Below, piece after piece: positions 17,268-26,298 of a DNA stretch of 64,000 nucleotides. Made by a program: the position numbers and the translations under genes. Source of the stretch: Tenacibaculum haliotis (GTDB taxonomy: Bacteria > Bacteroidota > Bacteroidia > Flavobacteriales > Flavobacteriaceae); assembly GCF_025215075.1 (NCBI RefSeq), contig NZ_JAOBTH010000028.1, positions 406,504-470,503 on the forward strand, in the 5' to 3' direction. Positions within the stretch are counted from its first letter, which is position 1. Each line of letters starts with the position of its first letter. The notes beneath the pieces were generated by a model, which was not told where the DNA came from, did no database searches, and was given only the letters and a program-made list of their open reading frames with translations.

Positions 17268-19181
17268 ATGCTAAAGATTTTTTTTTTAAAAGCTTTTGAA
17301 AAATATGCTTCTCGATGGATTGTTTTAATTGTAGATCTCATTTTAATATGTATCTCTTTTATTTTAGCATATGCTGTTCGGTTTAATGCTTCATTAGATT
17401 TTGACAAAAAAAGTTTATATTATCAAATTCCTTTTATAGGTATCATTGCTTTAATTAGTTTTCTTACGGTTGGATCTTATAAAGGTATTGTAAGACATAC
17501 AGGAACTCGAGATGCTTTTAATGTCTTTACTGGAGTAACTTTACTCTCTACGATTACGATAAGTATTGTTTTGATTAACAATAGATTTTCTGTATTCCCT
17601 AACTTTACCATTCCTAAATCGATTGTGATTATTCATTATCTAATTTCTATTCTGGTTTTAGTTATTAGTCGATATATTTTTAAAGCTTTTTTTGAGATTA
17701 TCTCAACAGAACTAAATACGATTACAAATGTCTTAATTTATGGTTCTGGAGACTCTGGATTAATAACTTATGGTGCTTTAAACAGGGATAGCAAGAATAA
17801 ATATGAAATATTAGGCTTTATCGATGATGATGAAAAGAAAGCAGGTAAAAAAATTAACCGTATTAAAATATACAACAGTAAAACGTTAAATAAAGAGTTT
17901 ATTAAGAGTAAAAACATTGATGAAATTATTATTTCTATACAAAATATAAAATCTGAAAAACTACTTTACCTTACTGATAATTTATTAGATTTAGGTGTTA
18001 AAGTTAAGATTGTACCACCGCTTGCTAAATGGATTGATGGCGATTTAGAAGCCAATCAAATTAAAACTATAAAAATAGAAGATCTACTAGACAGAAAACC
18101 AATTTCTATAGACAATCCAATAATTAAAAGAGATGTTAATAATAAGGTAATTTTAATTACTGGTGCTGCTGGATCTATTGGATCTGAAATCTCAAGGCAA
18201 CTAAGTTCATATAATCATAAACACCTTGTATTAATTGACCAAGCTGAATCTGCTTTATATGACCTTCAGCAAGAACTGGTTCAAAAAAACAGACAAAATA
18301 TCACTTCTATAGTTGCTGATGTAAGAGATAAAAAAAGGATGAGTCTAATCTTTGAGCAATACAAACCTGAAAAAGTATTTCATGCCGCCGCCTACAAGCA
18401 TGTTCCTCTAATGGAAATGAGTCCTTACGAAGCTGTTAAGATAAACATTGGAGGCACCAAAAACATAGCAGACTTGGCTATAAAGCATAATGTAGAGCGT
18501 TTTGTTATGGTATCTACAGACAATGCTGTAAATCCGACAAATGTTATGGGAGCAACAAAAAGAGTTGCTGAGATGTACATTAGTTGCTTAAGCAATGCTA
18601 CCGATCATGAAACTAAATTTACAATAACTCGCTTTGGAAATGTTTTAGGTTCAAACGGATCCGTTATTCCTCTTTTTAAAAAGCAAATTGAAAACGGAGG
18701 TCCTTTAACGGTTACTCACAAAGATATAACACGTTATTTCATGACTATCCCTGAAGCATGCTGTTTAGTCCTTGAAGCTGGTACTATGGGAAATGGTGGT
18801 GATATATATATCTTTGAAATGGGAAAATCTGTTAAAATATATGAAATCGCAAAAAGAATGATTCATTTATCTGGATTAAATTTCCCTGAAGATATCGGTA
18901 TAAAAATAACAGGTTTAAGAGCTGGGGAAAAACTATATGAAGAACTTTTAGCTGATGGAGAAAATACTACTCCGACGTATCATGAAAAAATAATGATTGC
19001 TAAAAACCAAAAAATAGACGCTCACTTTATTATCGATAAAATCACTAATTTATGTATATCTAATCAAGAGCTTAATAATCAAAAGACAGTACAACTTGTA
19101 AAAGACATTGTTCCTGAATACAAGTCCAACAATTCTATTTATGAAAAGTTAGATAATACAACAAAAAAAATAACCATTTAA
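17268..19181 (+). CDS. UDP-GlcNAc 4,6-dehydratase, membrane-anchored (WbpM/PglF-like)
   Basis: 637 residues. Four N-terminal membrane helices (about 15-125), a first Rossmann-like region (about 145-290), then the SDR catalytic domain with ITGAAGSIGSEISRQ (about 297-311). The active site reads STDNAVNPTNVMGATK, so Met replaces the usual Tyr of YxxxK, as in WbpM and PglF, and Lys is kept. These enzymes make UDP-4-keto-6-deoxy-GlcNAc for FucNAc, QuiNAc or bacillosamine. It is 10 kb away from the polysaccharide locus and one base overlaps the kinase-like gene after it. The final sugar cannot be inferred here. Confidence 0.92.
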   Translation: MLKIFFLKAFEKYASRWIVLIVDLILICISFILAYAVRFNASLDFDKKSLYYQIPFIGIIALISFLTVGSYKGIVRHTGTRDAFNVFTGVTLLSTITISIVLINNRFSVFPNFTIPKSIVIIHYLISILVLVISRYIFKAFFEIISTELNTITNVLIYGSGDSGLITYGALNRDSKNKYEILGFIDDDEKKAGKKINRIKIYNSKTLNKEFIKSKNIDEIIISIQNIKSEKLLYLTDNLLDLGVKVKIVPPLAKWIDGDLEANQIKTIKIEDLLDRKPISIDNPIIKRDVNNKVILITGAAGSIGSEISRQLSSYNHKHLVLIDQAESALYDLQQELVQKNRQNITSIVADVRDKKRMSLIFEQYKPEKVFHAAAYKHVPLMEMSPYEAVKINIGGTKNIADLAIKHNVERFVMVSTDNAVNPTNVMGATKRVAEMYISCLSNATDHETKFTITRFGNVLGSNGSVIPLFKKQIENGGPLTVTHKDITRYFMTIPEACCLVLEAGTMGNGGDIYIFEMGKSVKIYEIAKRMIHLSGLNFPEDIGIKITGLRAGEKLYEELLADGENTTPTYHEKIMIAKNQKIDAHFIIDKITNLCISNQELNNQKTVQLVKDIVPEYKSNNSIYEKLDNTTKKITI

Positions 19182-20035
19182 TGATTTTAATTGCAGATGG
19201 AGGTTCAACAAAAACAGATTGGATTGCTCTTAATAAAAATGATAAAAAAGAGCTTTTTAGAGCTAAATCATTAGGCTTAAATCCTGCAGTTCTTTTAAAG
19301 AATCAATTATTACATCGAATCGAGAAAACGCCTGAATTAATTGCTATAAAATCGAAAGTACAAGAGATTTATTTTTACGGAGCAGGTTGTGGATCGCCAC
19401 AATCTATTCAGATTTTAGAAGCCGTATTACAAATAGTTTTCCCTAATGCAAAAATCACTATTTCAGAAGATCTTTTAGGTGCTGTTTACGCAGCTACTGC
19501 TAATAAGCCTGCCATTGTTTGTATTTTAGGAACAGGGTCCAACAGTTGTTATTATAACGGAACCTCTATAAACAAAATTCATCCATCACTGGGATATACA
19601 ATTATGGATGAAGCTAGTGGTAATTATTTTGGTAAACGATTATTAAGAGATTTCTACTATCAAAAAATGCCTAAAAACTTAGCTAAAATATTTGCTAATC
19701 AATTTAATCTTGAGATTGATTTCGTTAAAATCAACTTATATAAAACACCAAATCCAAATATGTATTTAGCTTCGTTTGCTGAATTTATGTTTGAATACAA
19801 AAATGATAAATACATAAAAAAACTAATAAAGAAAGGATTTCGTAAATATTTCAAATATCAAATATTGCCTTATAACAAAGAATCCTCAACACCTCTTTAC
19901 TTCATAGGCTCTATTGCTTATTATTTTAGCCATTTTTTAGAAGAGGTAGCATTAAAAAATAATCTAATCATTACCGATATAATACAACGTCCTATTGATG
20001 ATTTAGTCAAATTTCACCAAAAGAACACTTTTTAA
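19181..20035 (+). CDS. BadF/BcrA-type ATPase, N-acetylglucosamine kinase-like
   Basis: 284 residues of the ASKHA fold: phosphate-1 motif LIADGGSTKTDW (residues 3-14) and the later CILGTGSNSCYY (about 113-124) and IGSIAYYF (about 245) segments. Proteins of this kind in the phylum are annotated as GlcNAc kinase-like, for cell-wall sugar recycling, but the substrate is not proven. The start overlaps the dehydratase stop by one base, so the pair is translationally coupled. Its stop overlaps that of the convergent murF within TTAA. Confidence 0.85.
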   Translation: MILIADGGSTKTDWIALNKNDKKELFRAKSLGLNPAVLLKNQLLHRIEKTPELIAIKSKVQEIYFYGAGCGSPQSIQILEAVLQIVFPNAKITISEDLLGAVYAATANKPAIVCILGTGSNSCYYNGTSINKIHPSLGYTIMDEASGNYFGKRLLRDFYYQKMPKNLAKIFANQFNLEIDFVKINLYKTPNPNMYLASFAEFMFEYKNDKYIKKLIKKGFRKYFKYQILPYNKESSTPLYFIGSIAYYFSHFLEEVALKNNLIITDIIQRPIDDLVKFHQKNTF

Positions 20036-21285
20036 CAAAGTGAAACAATTCTCTCTAAAGCCATTCCCCTTGATCCTTTTATCAAAATAATGCTTTTTTT
20101 TACTGGATTATTTAATAGATGTTCTTTCAACTCCTCAAAATCTAAAAACTTAAGATAGTTTGTTTCTGTTTTATGGAAGTGCTCTCCAATAAAAAAGACT
20201 GAATCAAATTTAAATTCTGTAGCTAAATCTACTATATTTTGATGCTCTTTAACGCTGTAATCACCCAATTCAAACATATCACCAATGATAATAGTTTTAT
20301 GTCTACTTTCAAGATCGTTAAAACTTTCTAAAGCGGCTTTCATACTCGTTGGATTTGCATTATACGCATCAAGAATAATCTTGTTATTATCCGTATCAAT
20401 TACCTGAGATCGATTATCTGATGGAATAAAGTTTTCAATTGCTTCTTTTATTTTCTCTTTTGATACCTTAAAATAATGACCGATAGTGATCGCTGCAGCA
20501 ATATTTGAAAAATTATAAGCACCAATTAAATTACTTTGTATTTCTAGTGAATCAAATGATAATTTAACAAACGGATTTGCATTTATATAAACAATAGACT
20601 CATTAAATAAAACAACAGTTGCTTTTGTAGTTTTAACTAATTGAATAGAATCTTCTGGATTAACAAAAACTTTTTTTTCATTACTAATTAAGAAATCATA
20701 CAACTCCGATTTTGCCTTAACAACCCCTTCTAGAGAACCAAAACCTTCTAAATGTGCACTTCCAAAATTGGTTATATATCCAAAATCCGGATTTGATATC
20801 TCTGATAAACAAGCAATTTCATTAGGATGATTTGCCCCCATTTCAACAATACCAATTTCGGTTGCTGCCGTCATAGATAATAATGTTAGCGGCACACCAA
20901 TATGATTATTCAAATTACCTATTGTTGCTGTTGTCTTATATTTTGATGATAATACAGCATTAATTAACTCTTTCGTTGTCGTTTTACCATTACTTCCTGT
21001 TAAAGAAATAATTGGAATCCCTAACATATCTCTGTGATATCTTGCTAATTCTTGGAGTGTTTTTAACACATCTTCAACTAAAATTATATTTTCTGAAGTT
21101 TTATATGCTACCTCATCAATAACTGAAAAATCAGCGCCTTTCGCTACGGCTTCTTCAGCAAATTTGTTTCCATTAAAATTTTCTCCTTTTAATGCAAAAA
21201 AAATGGTATTCTCTCTAATATTTCTAGTATCCGTATCAACTAAACCATGTTGAATATATAACTTATATAAATCTGCTATCTCCAT
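20032..21285 (-). CDS. murF: UDP-MurNAc-tripeptide:D-Ala-D-Ala ligase
   Basis: It adds D-Ala-D-Ala to the UDP-MurNAc tripeptide in peptidoglycan synthesis. The ATP motif SLTGSNGKTTTKE (about residues 92-104) and EMGANHPNEI are typical of MurF. The frame is open up to an ATG at 21309, but that lies inside the gldJ terminator hairpin; the ATG at 21283-21285 gives MEIADLYKLY, the expected start. It is downstream of gldJ as in other flavobacteria. Confidence 0.95.
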   Translation of the reverse strand: MEIADLYKLYIQHGLVDTDTRNIRENTIFFALKGENFNGNKFAEEAVAKGADFSVIDEVAYKTSENIILVEDVLKTLQELARYHRDMLGIPIISLTGSNGKTTTKELINAVLSSKYKTTATIGNLNNHIGVPLTLLSMTAATEIGIVEMGANHPNEIACLSEISNPDFGYITNFGSAHLEGFGSLEGVVKAKSELYDFLISNEKKVFVNPEDSIQLVKTTKATVVLFNESIVYINANPFVKLSFDSLEIQSNLIGAYNFSNIAAAITIGHYFKVSKEKIKEAIENFIPSDNRSQVIDTDNNKIILDAYNANPTSMKAALESFNDLESRHKTIIIGDMFELGDYSVKEHQNIVDLATEFKFDSVFFIGEHFHKTETNYLKFLDFEELKEHLLNNPVKKSIILIKGSRGMALERIVSLC

Positions 21286-21290
21286 GTTGT

Positions 21291-21327
21291 AAAAATAAAA
21301 AAACCTCATTGAATTTCAATGAGGTTT
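21291..21327 (-). terminator. terminator/attenuator between gldJ and murF
   Basis: A perfect 13-bp stem (arms 21301-21313 and 21315-21327) is followed on the minus strand by TTTTATTTTT, ending just 5 bases before the murF ATG at 21285. There is no room for a promoter after it, so murF depends on read-through or on a promoter overlapping the hairpin. Confidence 0.88.
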
Positions 21328-21345
21328 TTTATTGTATTATTTTGT

Positions 21346-23055
21346 TTATTTAGCTTTATCCGGAACAGCTCTTTTTCTTTTATTTAACATCATTGGCCCC
21401 ATTTTGTCGGTAGCACATCTAAACCCTATGAAGTTAGTTGCCATATATTCTGGAAAGTACCTTCTTTGAGCAGGATCTAACCAATATTCTCTATCTGCCC
21501 ATGAACCTCCTTTATAAACTCTAGATTTATCACTAACCAACGTAGTTCTTCTTTTAGAGTCGTACTTATAATTATCGATTGCATTCCCTAAAGAATCTCT
21601 TTCAGATTCTGGTTTTTGAGGTGAATTATACATTCTTGAAGCACTATCTAACTGATCTTTATCTAAACCATAATCTTTCGAAGAAGATTGATCTCCATCT
21701 CCTAAGCTTGAGTTATTTGCTAAGTTATAATTTCTTCTCATATAAGTATCTTCCTTTGTAATTGGAATATACTTAACACTTCCTGGTAAATCTTTAGGTA
21801 CAATTCTTCCGTTTTCTAAAGTATCATATTCTATCTCCCCCATTTCATCGCCAACAATAACAACCTTACCGTTTTGATCTATTAACTTTTTTGTAAAAAC
21901 ATTTCCTCTGAAATAATTAAAATCATTTGCTTCAGAATCAATTATAGGGCGATACACATCCTCTACCCATTCAGCAACGTTACCTGACATGTCATACAAA
22001 CCATAAGCATTTGGTGGATAACTCCTAGCTGCGTTAGGGATATCTGACCCATCACTACTCCAACCTGCAATACCACTATAATCCCCTTTACCTTGTTTAA
22101 AGTTAGCTAACTGATCTCCTCGCCTTCTCTTATCTCTATCACGTGTATATTTACCGTCCCAAGAATATTTTTTTCTTCCACGAATATTATTATACTCACG
22201 ATTTTCGAAAACTGCTTTTGCAGCATATTCCCATTCTACCTCTGTTGGAAGTCTAAATTTCTGAGCTAAAATTCCATCCGAAGATGTAACTTGTCTACCT
22301 GAAAACTTATCTTTCTCGGGTTTTGGCTCTCCTTTTTTTCTTGGTAATGGAATTCCTTTTTTATAAATTGTTGAGTCTCCTTCAAACAACGCGTATGGAT
22401 TTGTTAAATAAGTATCCGTATCAAAGTTATTTTTACCTCTAAAACTTAATGAATCTTCTTTAAAGATATTTTTAATAACACCTTTATCCATTAATATTTT
22501 TAAATTTACTGCGTTTGTACGCCATTTACAGTATTTATTAGCCTGTAACCAACTAACACCTACAACAGGGTACTCTGCGTAAGACGGATGTCTCAAATAA
22601 CTTTCTGACAGTAAATTTGTATTTCCTAATCCTTTTCTCCACACCAAAGTATCTGGTAAGACAGAGTGATAAATATTCTTAAACTGTGGCTCTTCTGGAG
22701 GAAATATGTCTTTTGTATATTGCATAAACAAACCATATTCTGCATTTGTAACCTCAGTTTCATCCATATAAAAAGAACGAACGTGCATTTTCTTTGGTGT
22801 TGTATTCCAATCAAACATAACGTCATCTTGTACTAATCCCATCGTAAAACTACCTCCTTCAATATGCACCATTCCTGGAGGTACTTCTTTACCATTTTTA
22901 TCTTCACCTTTTAAATAACCTCCATAATTAGGGTCATTAAAATTCCAACCAGTCAATGAAGATCTACTTGAACTACCACTTCTATTGCTCTTACAAGAAG
23001 AAACCAATAACACAGTGGCAATCAATAAACTAAATATTTTTAATGTGCTTTTCAT
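21346..23055 (-). CDS. gldJ: gliding motility lipoprotein GldJ
   Basis: A 569-residue outer-membrane lipoprotein (Cys21 after LLVSS) with a formylglycine-generating-enzyme (SUMF1) fold: MVHIEGGSFTMG (about 62-73), YPVVGVSWLQANKYCKWR (about 162-179), RLPTEVEWEYAAK, YDMSGNVAEWVEDVY and the terminal FIGFRCATD. In F. johnsoniae GldJ is needed for gliding and type IX secretion and stabilises GldK. Length and order match that protein. It is divergent from porV; the gene porU, expected between, is missing. Confidence 0.96.
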   Translation of the reverse strand: MKSTLKIFSLLIATVLLVSSCKSNRSGSSSRSSLTGWNFNDPNYGGYLKGEDKNGKEVPPGMVHIEGGSFTMGLVQDDVMFDWNTTPKKMHVRSFYMDETEVTNAEYGLFMQYTKDIFPPEEPQFKNIYHSVLPDTLVWRKGLGNTNLLSESYLRHPSYAEYPVVGVSWLQANKYCKWRTNAVNLKILMDKGVIKNIFKEDSLSFRGKNNFDTDTYLTNPYALFEGDSTIYKKGIPLPRKKGEPKPEKDKFSGRQVTSSDGILAQKFRLPTEVEWEYAAKAVFENREYNNIRGRKKYSWDGKYTRDRDKRRRGDQLANFKQGKGDYSGIAGWSSDGSDIPNAARSYPPNAYGLYDMSGNVAEWVEDVYRPIIDSEANDFNYFRGNVFTKKLIDQNGKVVIVGDEMGEIEYDTLENGRIVPKDLPGSVKYIPITKEDTYMRRNYNLANNSSLGDGDQSSSKDYGLDKDQLDSASRMYNSPQKPESERDSLGNAIDNYKYDSKRRTTLVSDKSRVYKGGSWADREYWLDPAQRRYFPEYMATNFIGFRCATDKMGPMMLNKRKRAVPDKAK

Positions 23056-23354
23056 GTATTTTCAACTATTTTAGGGGTGGCGCAATTTACAATATTTATA
23101 ACTCCTTACAACTAATTTATTTATAAATTGAAGTATATAGTGTTGCTATTGCAAGATTACTAACGACCATTATTTAAGTTTAGTATTACGAATTTAAGAA
23201 AAAGATTAAATATGCACCATTAAAAATCATTATTTTATACAACACAATATTCAAATTTTTATATCGTTTAGAACTTATACTTTAAAAAAACATAAAACTT
23301 TAGCTTTTTTTTAAGAAAACTTTATATTTGCCCAACTAACAATCAAATTATTAC
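23056..23354. other. 299-bp divergent intergenic region between gldJ and porV
   Basis: AT-rich with no coding frame. Near the porV side it has TATATTTG (23323-23330). No remnant of a PorU-like peptidase (such as a gingipain-type His/Cys motif) can be read in any frame. Confidence 0.7.
23323..23330 (+). promoter_or_regulatory. -7 element of porV
   Basis: TATATTTG, 24 bases ahead of the porV ATG at 23355; the upstream TTG is degenerate. Confidence 0.65.
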
Positions 23355-24428
23355 ATGAAAAAATTATCTTTTTTATTATTTTTTGTCTGTTTTGCCCTTC
23401 AAACCAAAGCACAACAAATTACAACAGCAACACCTTTTTTATTAATATCGTCTGACGCACGTGCTGGTGGTATGGGAGACGTTGGTGTCGCAACATCTGC
23501 TGATGCATTTTCTATTTTTCATAATCCTGCTAAAACAGTTTTCAATGAAAACAAAATAAGTATTGGTTTAAATTACACACCTTGGTTACGTAATTTAACT
23601 GATGATATTTTTGTTGGAAACGCATCTTATGTAAATAGATTTAAAGAAAATGCTGCTTGGGGAGTGGACATTAAATATTTCTCTCTTGGTCAAGTTCAAT
23701 TAACAGATTTAGATGGTAATAGTCAAGGAACAATAAACCCGAATGAATTTGCTATTACAGGTATCTATTCTATGAAATTGAGTGAAAAATTCTCAATGGG
23801 TGTTGGATTTAAATACATCAACTCTAACCTAGACATTAACAGTAGTAGTATTAATGCGGTAAACTCAATAGCTTTTGATCTTTCTGGATATTATCAATCA
23901 GACGAGAAGAACTACGGAAATTTTAATGGTCGTTATCGCTTAGGATTTAATATCGCAAATATTGGTCCAAAAGTACAGTATACGAACGGAGGTTCTGAAA
24001 GCTTTATTCCAACTAATGCAAAATTAGGGGGTGGTTTCGATTTTATTTTAGATAGCAAAAACACGTTGGGTCTTAGTCTCGAATTCACAAAATTATTAGT
24101 TCCTTCTAGCGGAGCTGATTCCTCTAGGGGTTGGTTCGAAGGAATGTTTACTTCTTTAGGTGATAGAGATTTTAGTGAAGAGCTTAAAGAAACAACTTGG
24201 GCGTTAGGTGCCGAATATTCATATAATAACGCATTTGCTCTTAGAGCTGGATACTTTCATGAAAGTGAACAAAAAGGCCTGAGACAATTTTTAACTTTGG
24301 GTACTGGTTTTACAGCCAAAGCATTTAATTTAGATTTATCTTATTTAATAAACACATCATCAGTTAATAACCCGCTAGAAAACACTTTACGATTTTCTTT
24401 ATCATTTGATTTAGGAGAAATTTACTAG
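23355..24428 (+). CDS. porV: type IX secretion outer-membrane protein PorV (LptO)
   Basis: A 357-residue beta-barrel of the FadL-like PorV family: signal peptide (about 1-19, ending TKA/QQ), the family opening with PFLLISSDARAGGMGDVGVA (residues about 27-46) and SIFHNPAKT, alternating strands, and a C-terminal strand ending LRFSLSFDLGEIY. PorV shuttles cargo bearing the C-terminal domain from the SprA translocon to the PorU sortase. Here its own promoter lies directly upstream in place of porU. A terminator separates it from cdd. Confidence 0.95.
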   Translation: MKKLSFLLFFVCFALQTKAQQITTATPFLLISSDARAGGMGDVGVATSADAFSIFHNPAKTVFNENKISIGLNYTPWLRNLTDDIFVGNASYVNRFKENAAWGVDIKYFSLGQVQLTDLDGNSQGTINPNEFAITGIYSMKLSEKFSMGVGFKYINSNLDINSSSINAVNSIAFDLSGYYQSDEKNYGNFNGRYRLGFNIANIGPKVQYTNGGSESFIPTNAKLGGGFDFILDSKNTLGLSLEFTKLLVPSSGADSSRGWFEGMFTSLGDRDFSEELKETTWALGAEYSYNNAFALRAGYFHESEQKGLRQFLTLGTGFTAKAFNLDLSYLINTSSVNNPLENTLRFSLSFDLGEIY

Positions 24429-24474
24429 GTTTATTAAATTGTAGATTTTTTTTAATAAATTCGTATCATAATAC

Positions 24475-24502
24475 AAAAGCAGTCTAACAGGCTGCTTTTT
24501 TT
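24475..24502 (+). terminator. terminator of porV
   Basis: An 11-bp stem with one G-U pair (arms 24475-24485 and 24489-24499) followed by T's, 19 bp before cdd. Confidence 0.82.
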
Positions 24503-24520
24503 GACCAACACTATTTCTTT

Positions 24521-25003
24521 ATGGAAAAAATAGAATTAAAGACTTCTGCGACTCTTTTTAACAATGTATCGGAATTAGCTCAAGAAGATAAATTGCTTAT
24601 GGATAAAGCTATTGAAGCGAGAGCTAAAGCTTACGCTCCTTACTCTAAATTTAGCGTAGGTGCTGCTTTCTTATTAGAAAACGGTGTAATTATTTTAGGT
24701 AACAACCAAGAAAATGCGGCATATCCATCAGGAATGTGCGCTGAGAGGGTTGGAATATGGAAAGTTGGCTCTGAATTTCCTGGAGTAAAAATTAAAAAAT
24801 TAGCCATTACTGCTGCTTCAGAAAATTTAACAGTAGACAAACCTGTTGGGCCTTGTGGTGCATGCAGACAAACTTTATCTGAATACGAAATCAATCAAAA
24901 AGAACCAATAGAAATACTTTTTATGGGAGAAATTGGCAAGGTTGTAAAAACAACATCGTTACTTTCATTACTTCCTTTTTCTTTCGATAGCTCATATTTA
25001 TAA
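24521..25003 (+). CDS. cdd: cytidine deaminase
   Basis: 160 residues; converts cytidine and deoxycytidine to the uridine forms. The zinc site is visible as CAE (within SGMCAERVG, about 75-78) and PCGACRQ (about 110-116), and the entry segment YAPYSKFSVGAAFL is typical. In flavobacteria it commonly follows porV; here the terminator between them suggests separate transcription, with no clear promoter of its own in the short gap. Confidence 0.95.
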   Translation: MEKIELKTSATLFNNVSELAQEDKLLMDKAIEARAKAYAPYSKFSVGAAFLLENGVIILGNNQENAAYPSGMCAERVGIWKVGSEFPGVKIKKLAITAASENLTVDKPVGPCGACRQTLSEYEINQKEPIEILFMGEIGKVVKTTSLLSLLPFSFDSSYL

Positions 25004-25063
25004 ACACACTCTAGAAATCACAAGCTCAAAAAAGATAACTCTTTTTTTTAAAATATTTAATTA

Positions 25064-25109
25064 TAAAGCCATTTTTTAAGGATTCTACAATTCTTTTAAA
25101 ATGGCTTTA
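25064..25109. repeat. 12-bp inverted repeat downstream of cdd
   Basis: Arms TAAAGCCATTTT (25064-25075) and AAAATGGCTTTA (25098-25109), loop 22. No T run follows, so it is at best a weak terminator. Confidence 0.65.
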
Positions 25110-25171
25110 AATTAATGCTTTAGTGTAATTTAAAATGCTTTATTTGTATCTACAATCCCTAATAATTTAGA

Positions 25172-26236
25172 ATGACATCAGCAGTAATTACAGGTACAGG
25201 TTCATACATCCCCTCAATAAAAAAAGAAAATAATCAGTTTTTAGAAAGTTCATTTTTAAATGCTGATGGAACTTCTTTTAAAAACACGAACAGTGTAATT
25301 ATTGAAAAATTTAAATCGATTACTGGTATTGAAGAACGTCGATATACTACGGATAATTATACGGCTTCTGACCTAGGATATTTTGCTGCGGAAAAAGCAA
25401 TAGAAGATGCCAATTTAAATGCTGAAGAATTAGATTACATAATATTCGCTCATAATTTTGGGGATGTAAAAAAAGACGCTATCCAAAGTGATATACTTCC
25501 TAGTTTAGCTAGTCGTGTAAAACATTTACTCCAAATAAAAAATCCAAATTGTGTTGCATATGATATTTTATTCGGATGTCCGGGTTGGGTTGAAGGTGTC
25601 ATTCAAGCACAAGCTTTTATAAAAGCAGGGGTTGCTAAGAAGTGTTTAGTTATTGGTGGAGAAACTTTATCGCGAGTTGTTGATAAGTACGATCGTGATT
25701 CTATGATTTATAGTGATGGCGCAGGCGCTTGTGTTGTTGAATTAAAAGAAGGTAGTGAAAGCGGAATCTTAAGTCATGCCTCACAAACTTTTACCAAAGA
25801 AGAAGCGTATTTTTTATTCTACGGAAACTCTTTTAATAAAAATTTAGATAAAGATGTTCGTTATATAAAAATGCACGGACGTAAAATTTACGAATTTGCA
25901 TTAAATAACGTGCCTAAAGCAATGAAAACTGCGCTAGATAAAAGTGGAATTGAAATTGACGCAGTTAAAAAAATATTCATTCATCAAGCAAATGAAAAAA
26001 TGGATGATGCAATTATCAAACGTTTTTATAGATTGTATAAAAAGCCAATTCCTGTAGGCATTATGCCGATGAGTATTCATAAACTAGGTAACAGCTCGGT
26101 GGCAACCGTACCTACTTTATTAGATTTAGTGCTAAAAGGGAATGTCGAAAATCAAGAAGTACAAAAAGGCGATGTAATAATACTTGCGTCTGTGGGTGCG
26201 GGAATGAATATAAACGCTGTCGTTTATCGTTATTAA
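25172..26236 (+). CDS. 3-oxoacyl-ACP synthase III-like protein
   Basis: 354 residues with the thiolase fold and the KAS III triad Cys136 (in LFGCPGWVEG), His271 (IHQANEK) and Asn307 (GNSS). It is longer than FabH (about 317) and the N-terminus has an insert (about 20-45), so it may be a KAS III relative that primes an unusual fatty acid or secondary lipid rather than the housekeeping enzyme. It stands alone, without acyl carrier protein or other fatty-acid genes nearby. The substrate is unknown. Confidence 0.87.
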   Translation: MTSAVITGTGSYIPSIKKENNQFLESSFLNADGTSFKNTNSVIIEKFKSITGIEERRYTTDNYTASDLGYFAAEKAIEDANLNAEELDYIIFAHNFGDVKKDAIQSDILPSLASRVKHLLQIKNPNCVAYDILFGCPGWVEGVIQAQAFIKAGVAKKCLVIGGETLSRVVDKYDRDSMIYSDGAGACVVELKEGSESGILSHASQTFTKEEAYFLFYGNSFNKNLDKDVRYIKMHGRKIYEFALNNVPKAMKTALDKSGIEIDAVKKIFIHQANEKMDDAIIKRFYRLYKKPIPVGIMPMSIHKLGNSSVATVPTLLDLVLKGNVENQEVQKGDVIILASVGAGMNINAVVYRY

Positions 26237-26287
26237 AAAACTTCAAAAAATCTAAATTCAAATACTAAAAGTCTAAAATCTAAGTAC

Positions 26288-26295
26288 TATTTTTG
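26288..26295 (+). promoter_or_regulatory. -7 element overlapping the guaA start region
   Basis: TATTTTTG ends 3 bases before the guaA ATG (26299). If used, transcription would start at or next to the ATG. There is no matching TTG at 19-20 bp upstream. Confidence 0.45.
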
Positions 26296-26298
26296 CAT

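Noticed and set aside
26293..26298. TTG start for guaA two codons upstream
   Set aside because: It falls in a promoter-like hexamer, and the next ATG gives the family's expected N-terminus.
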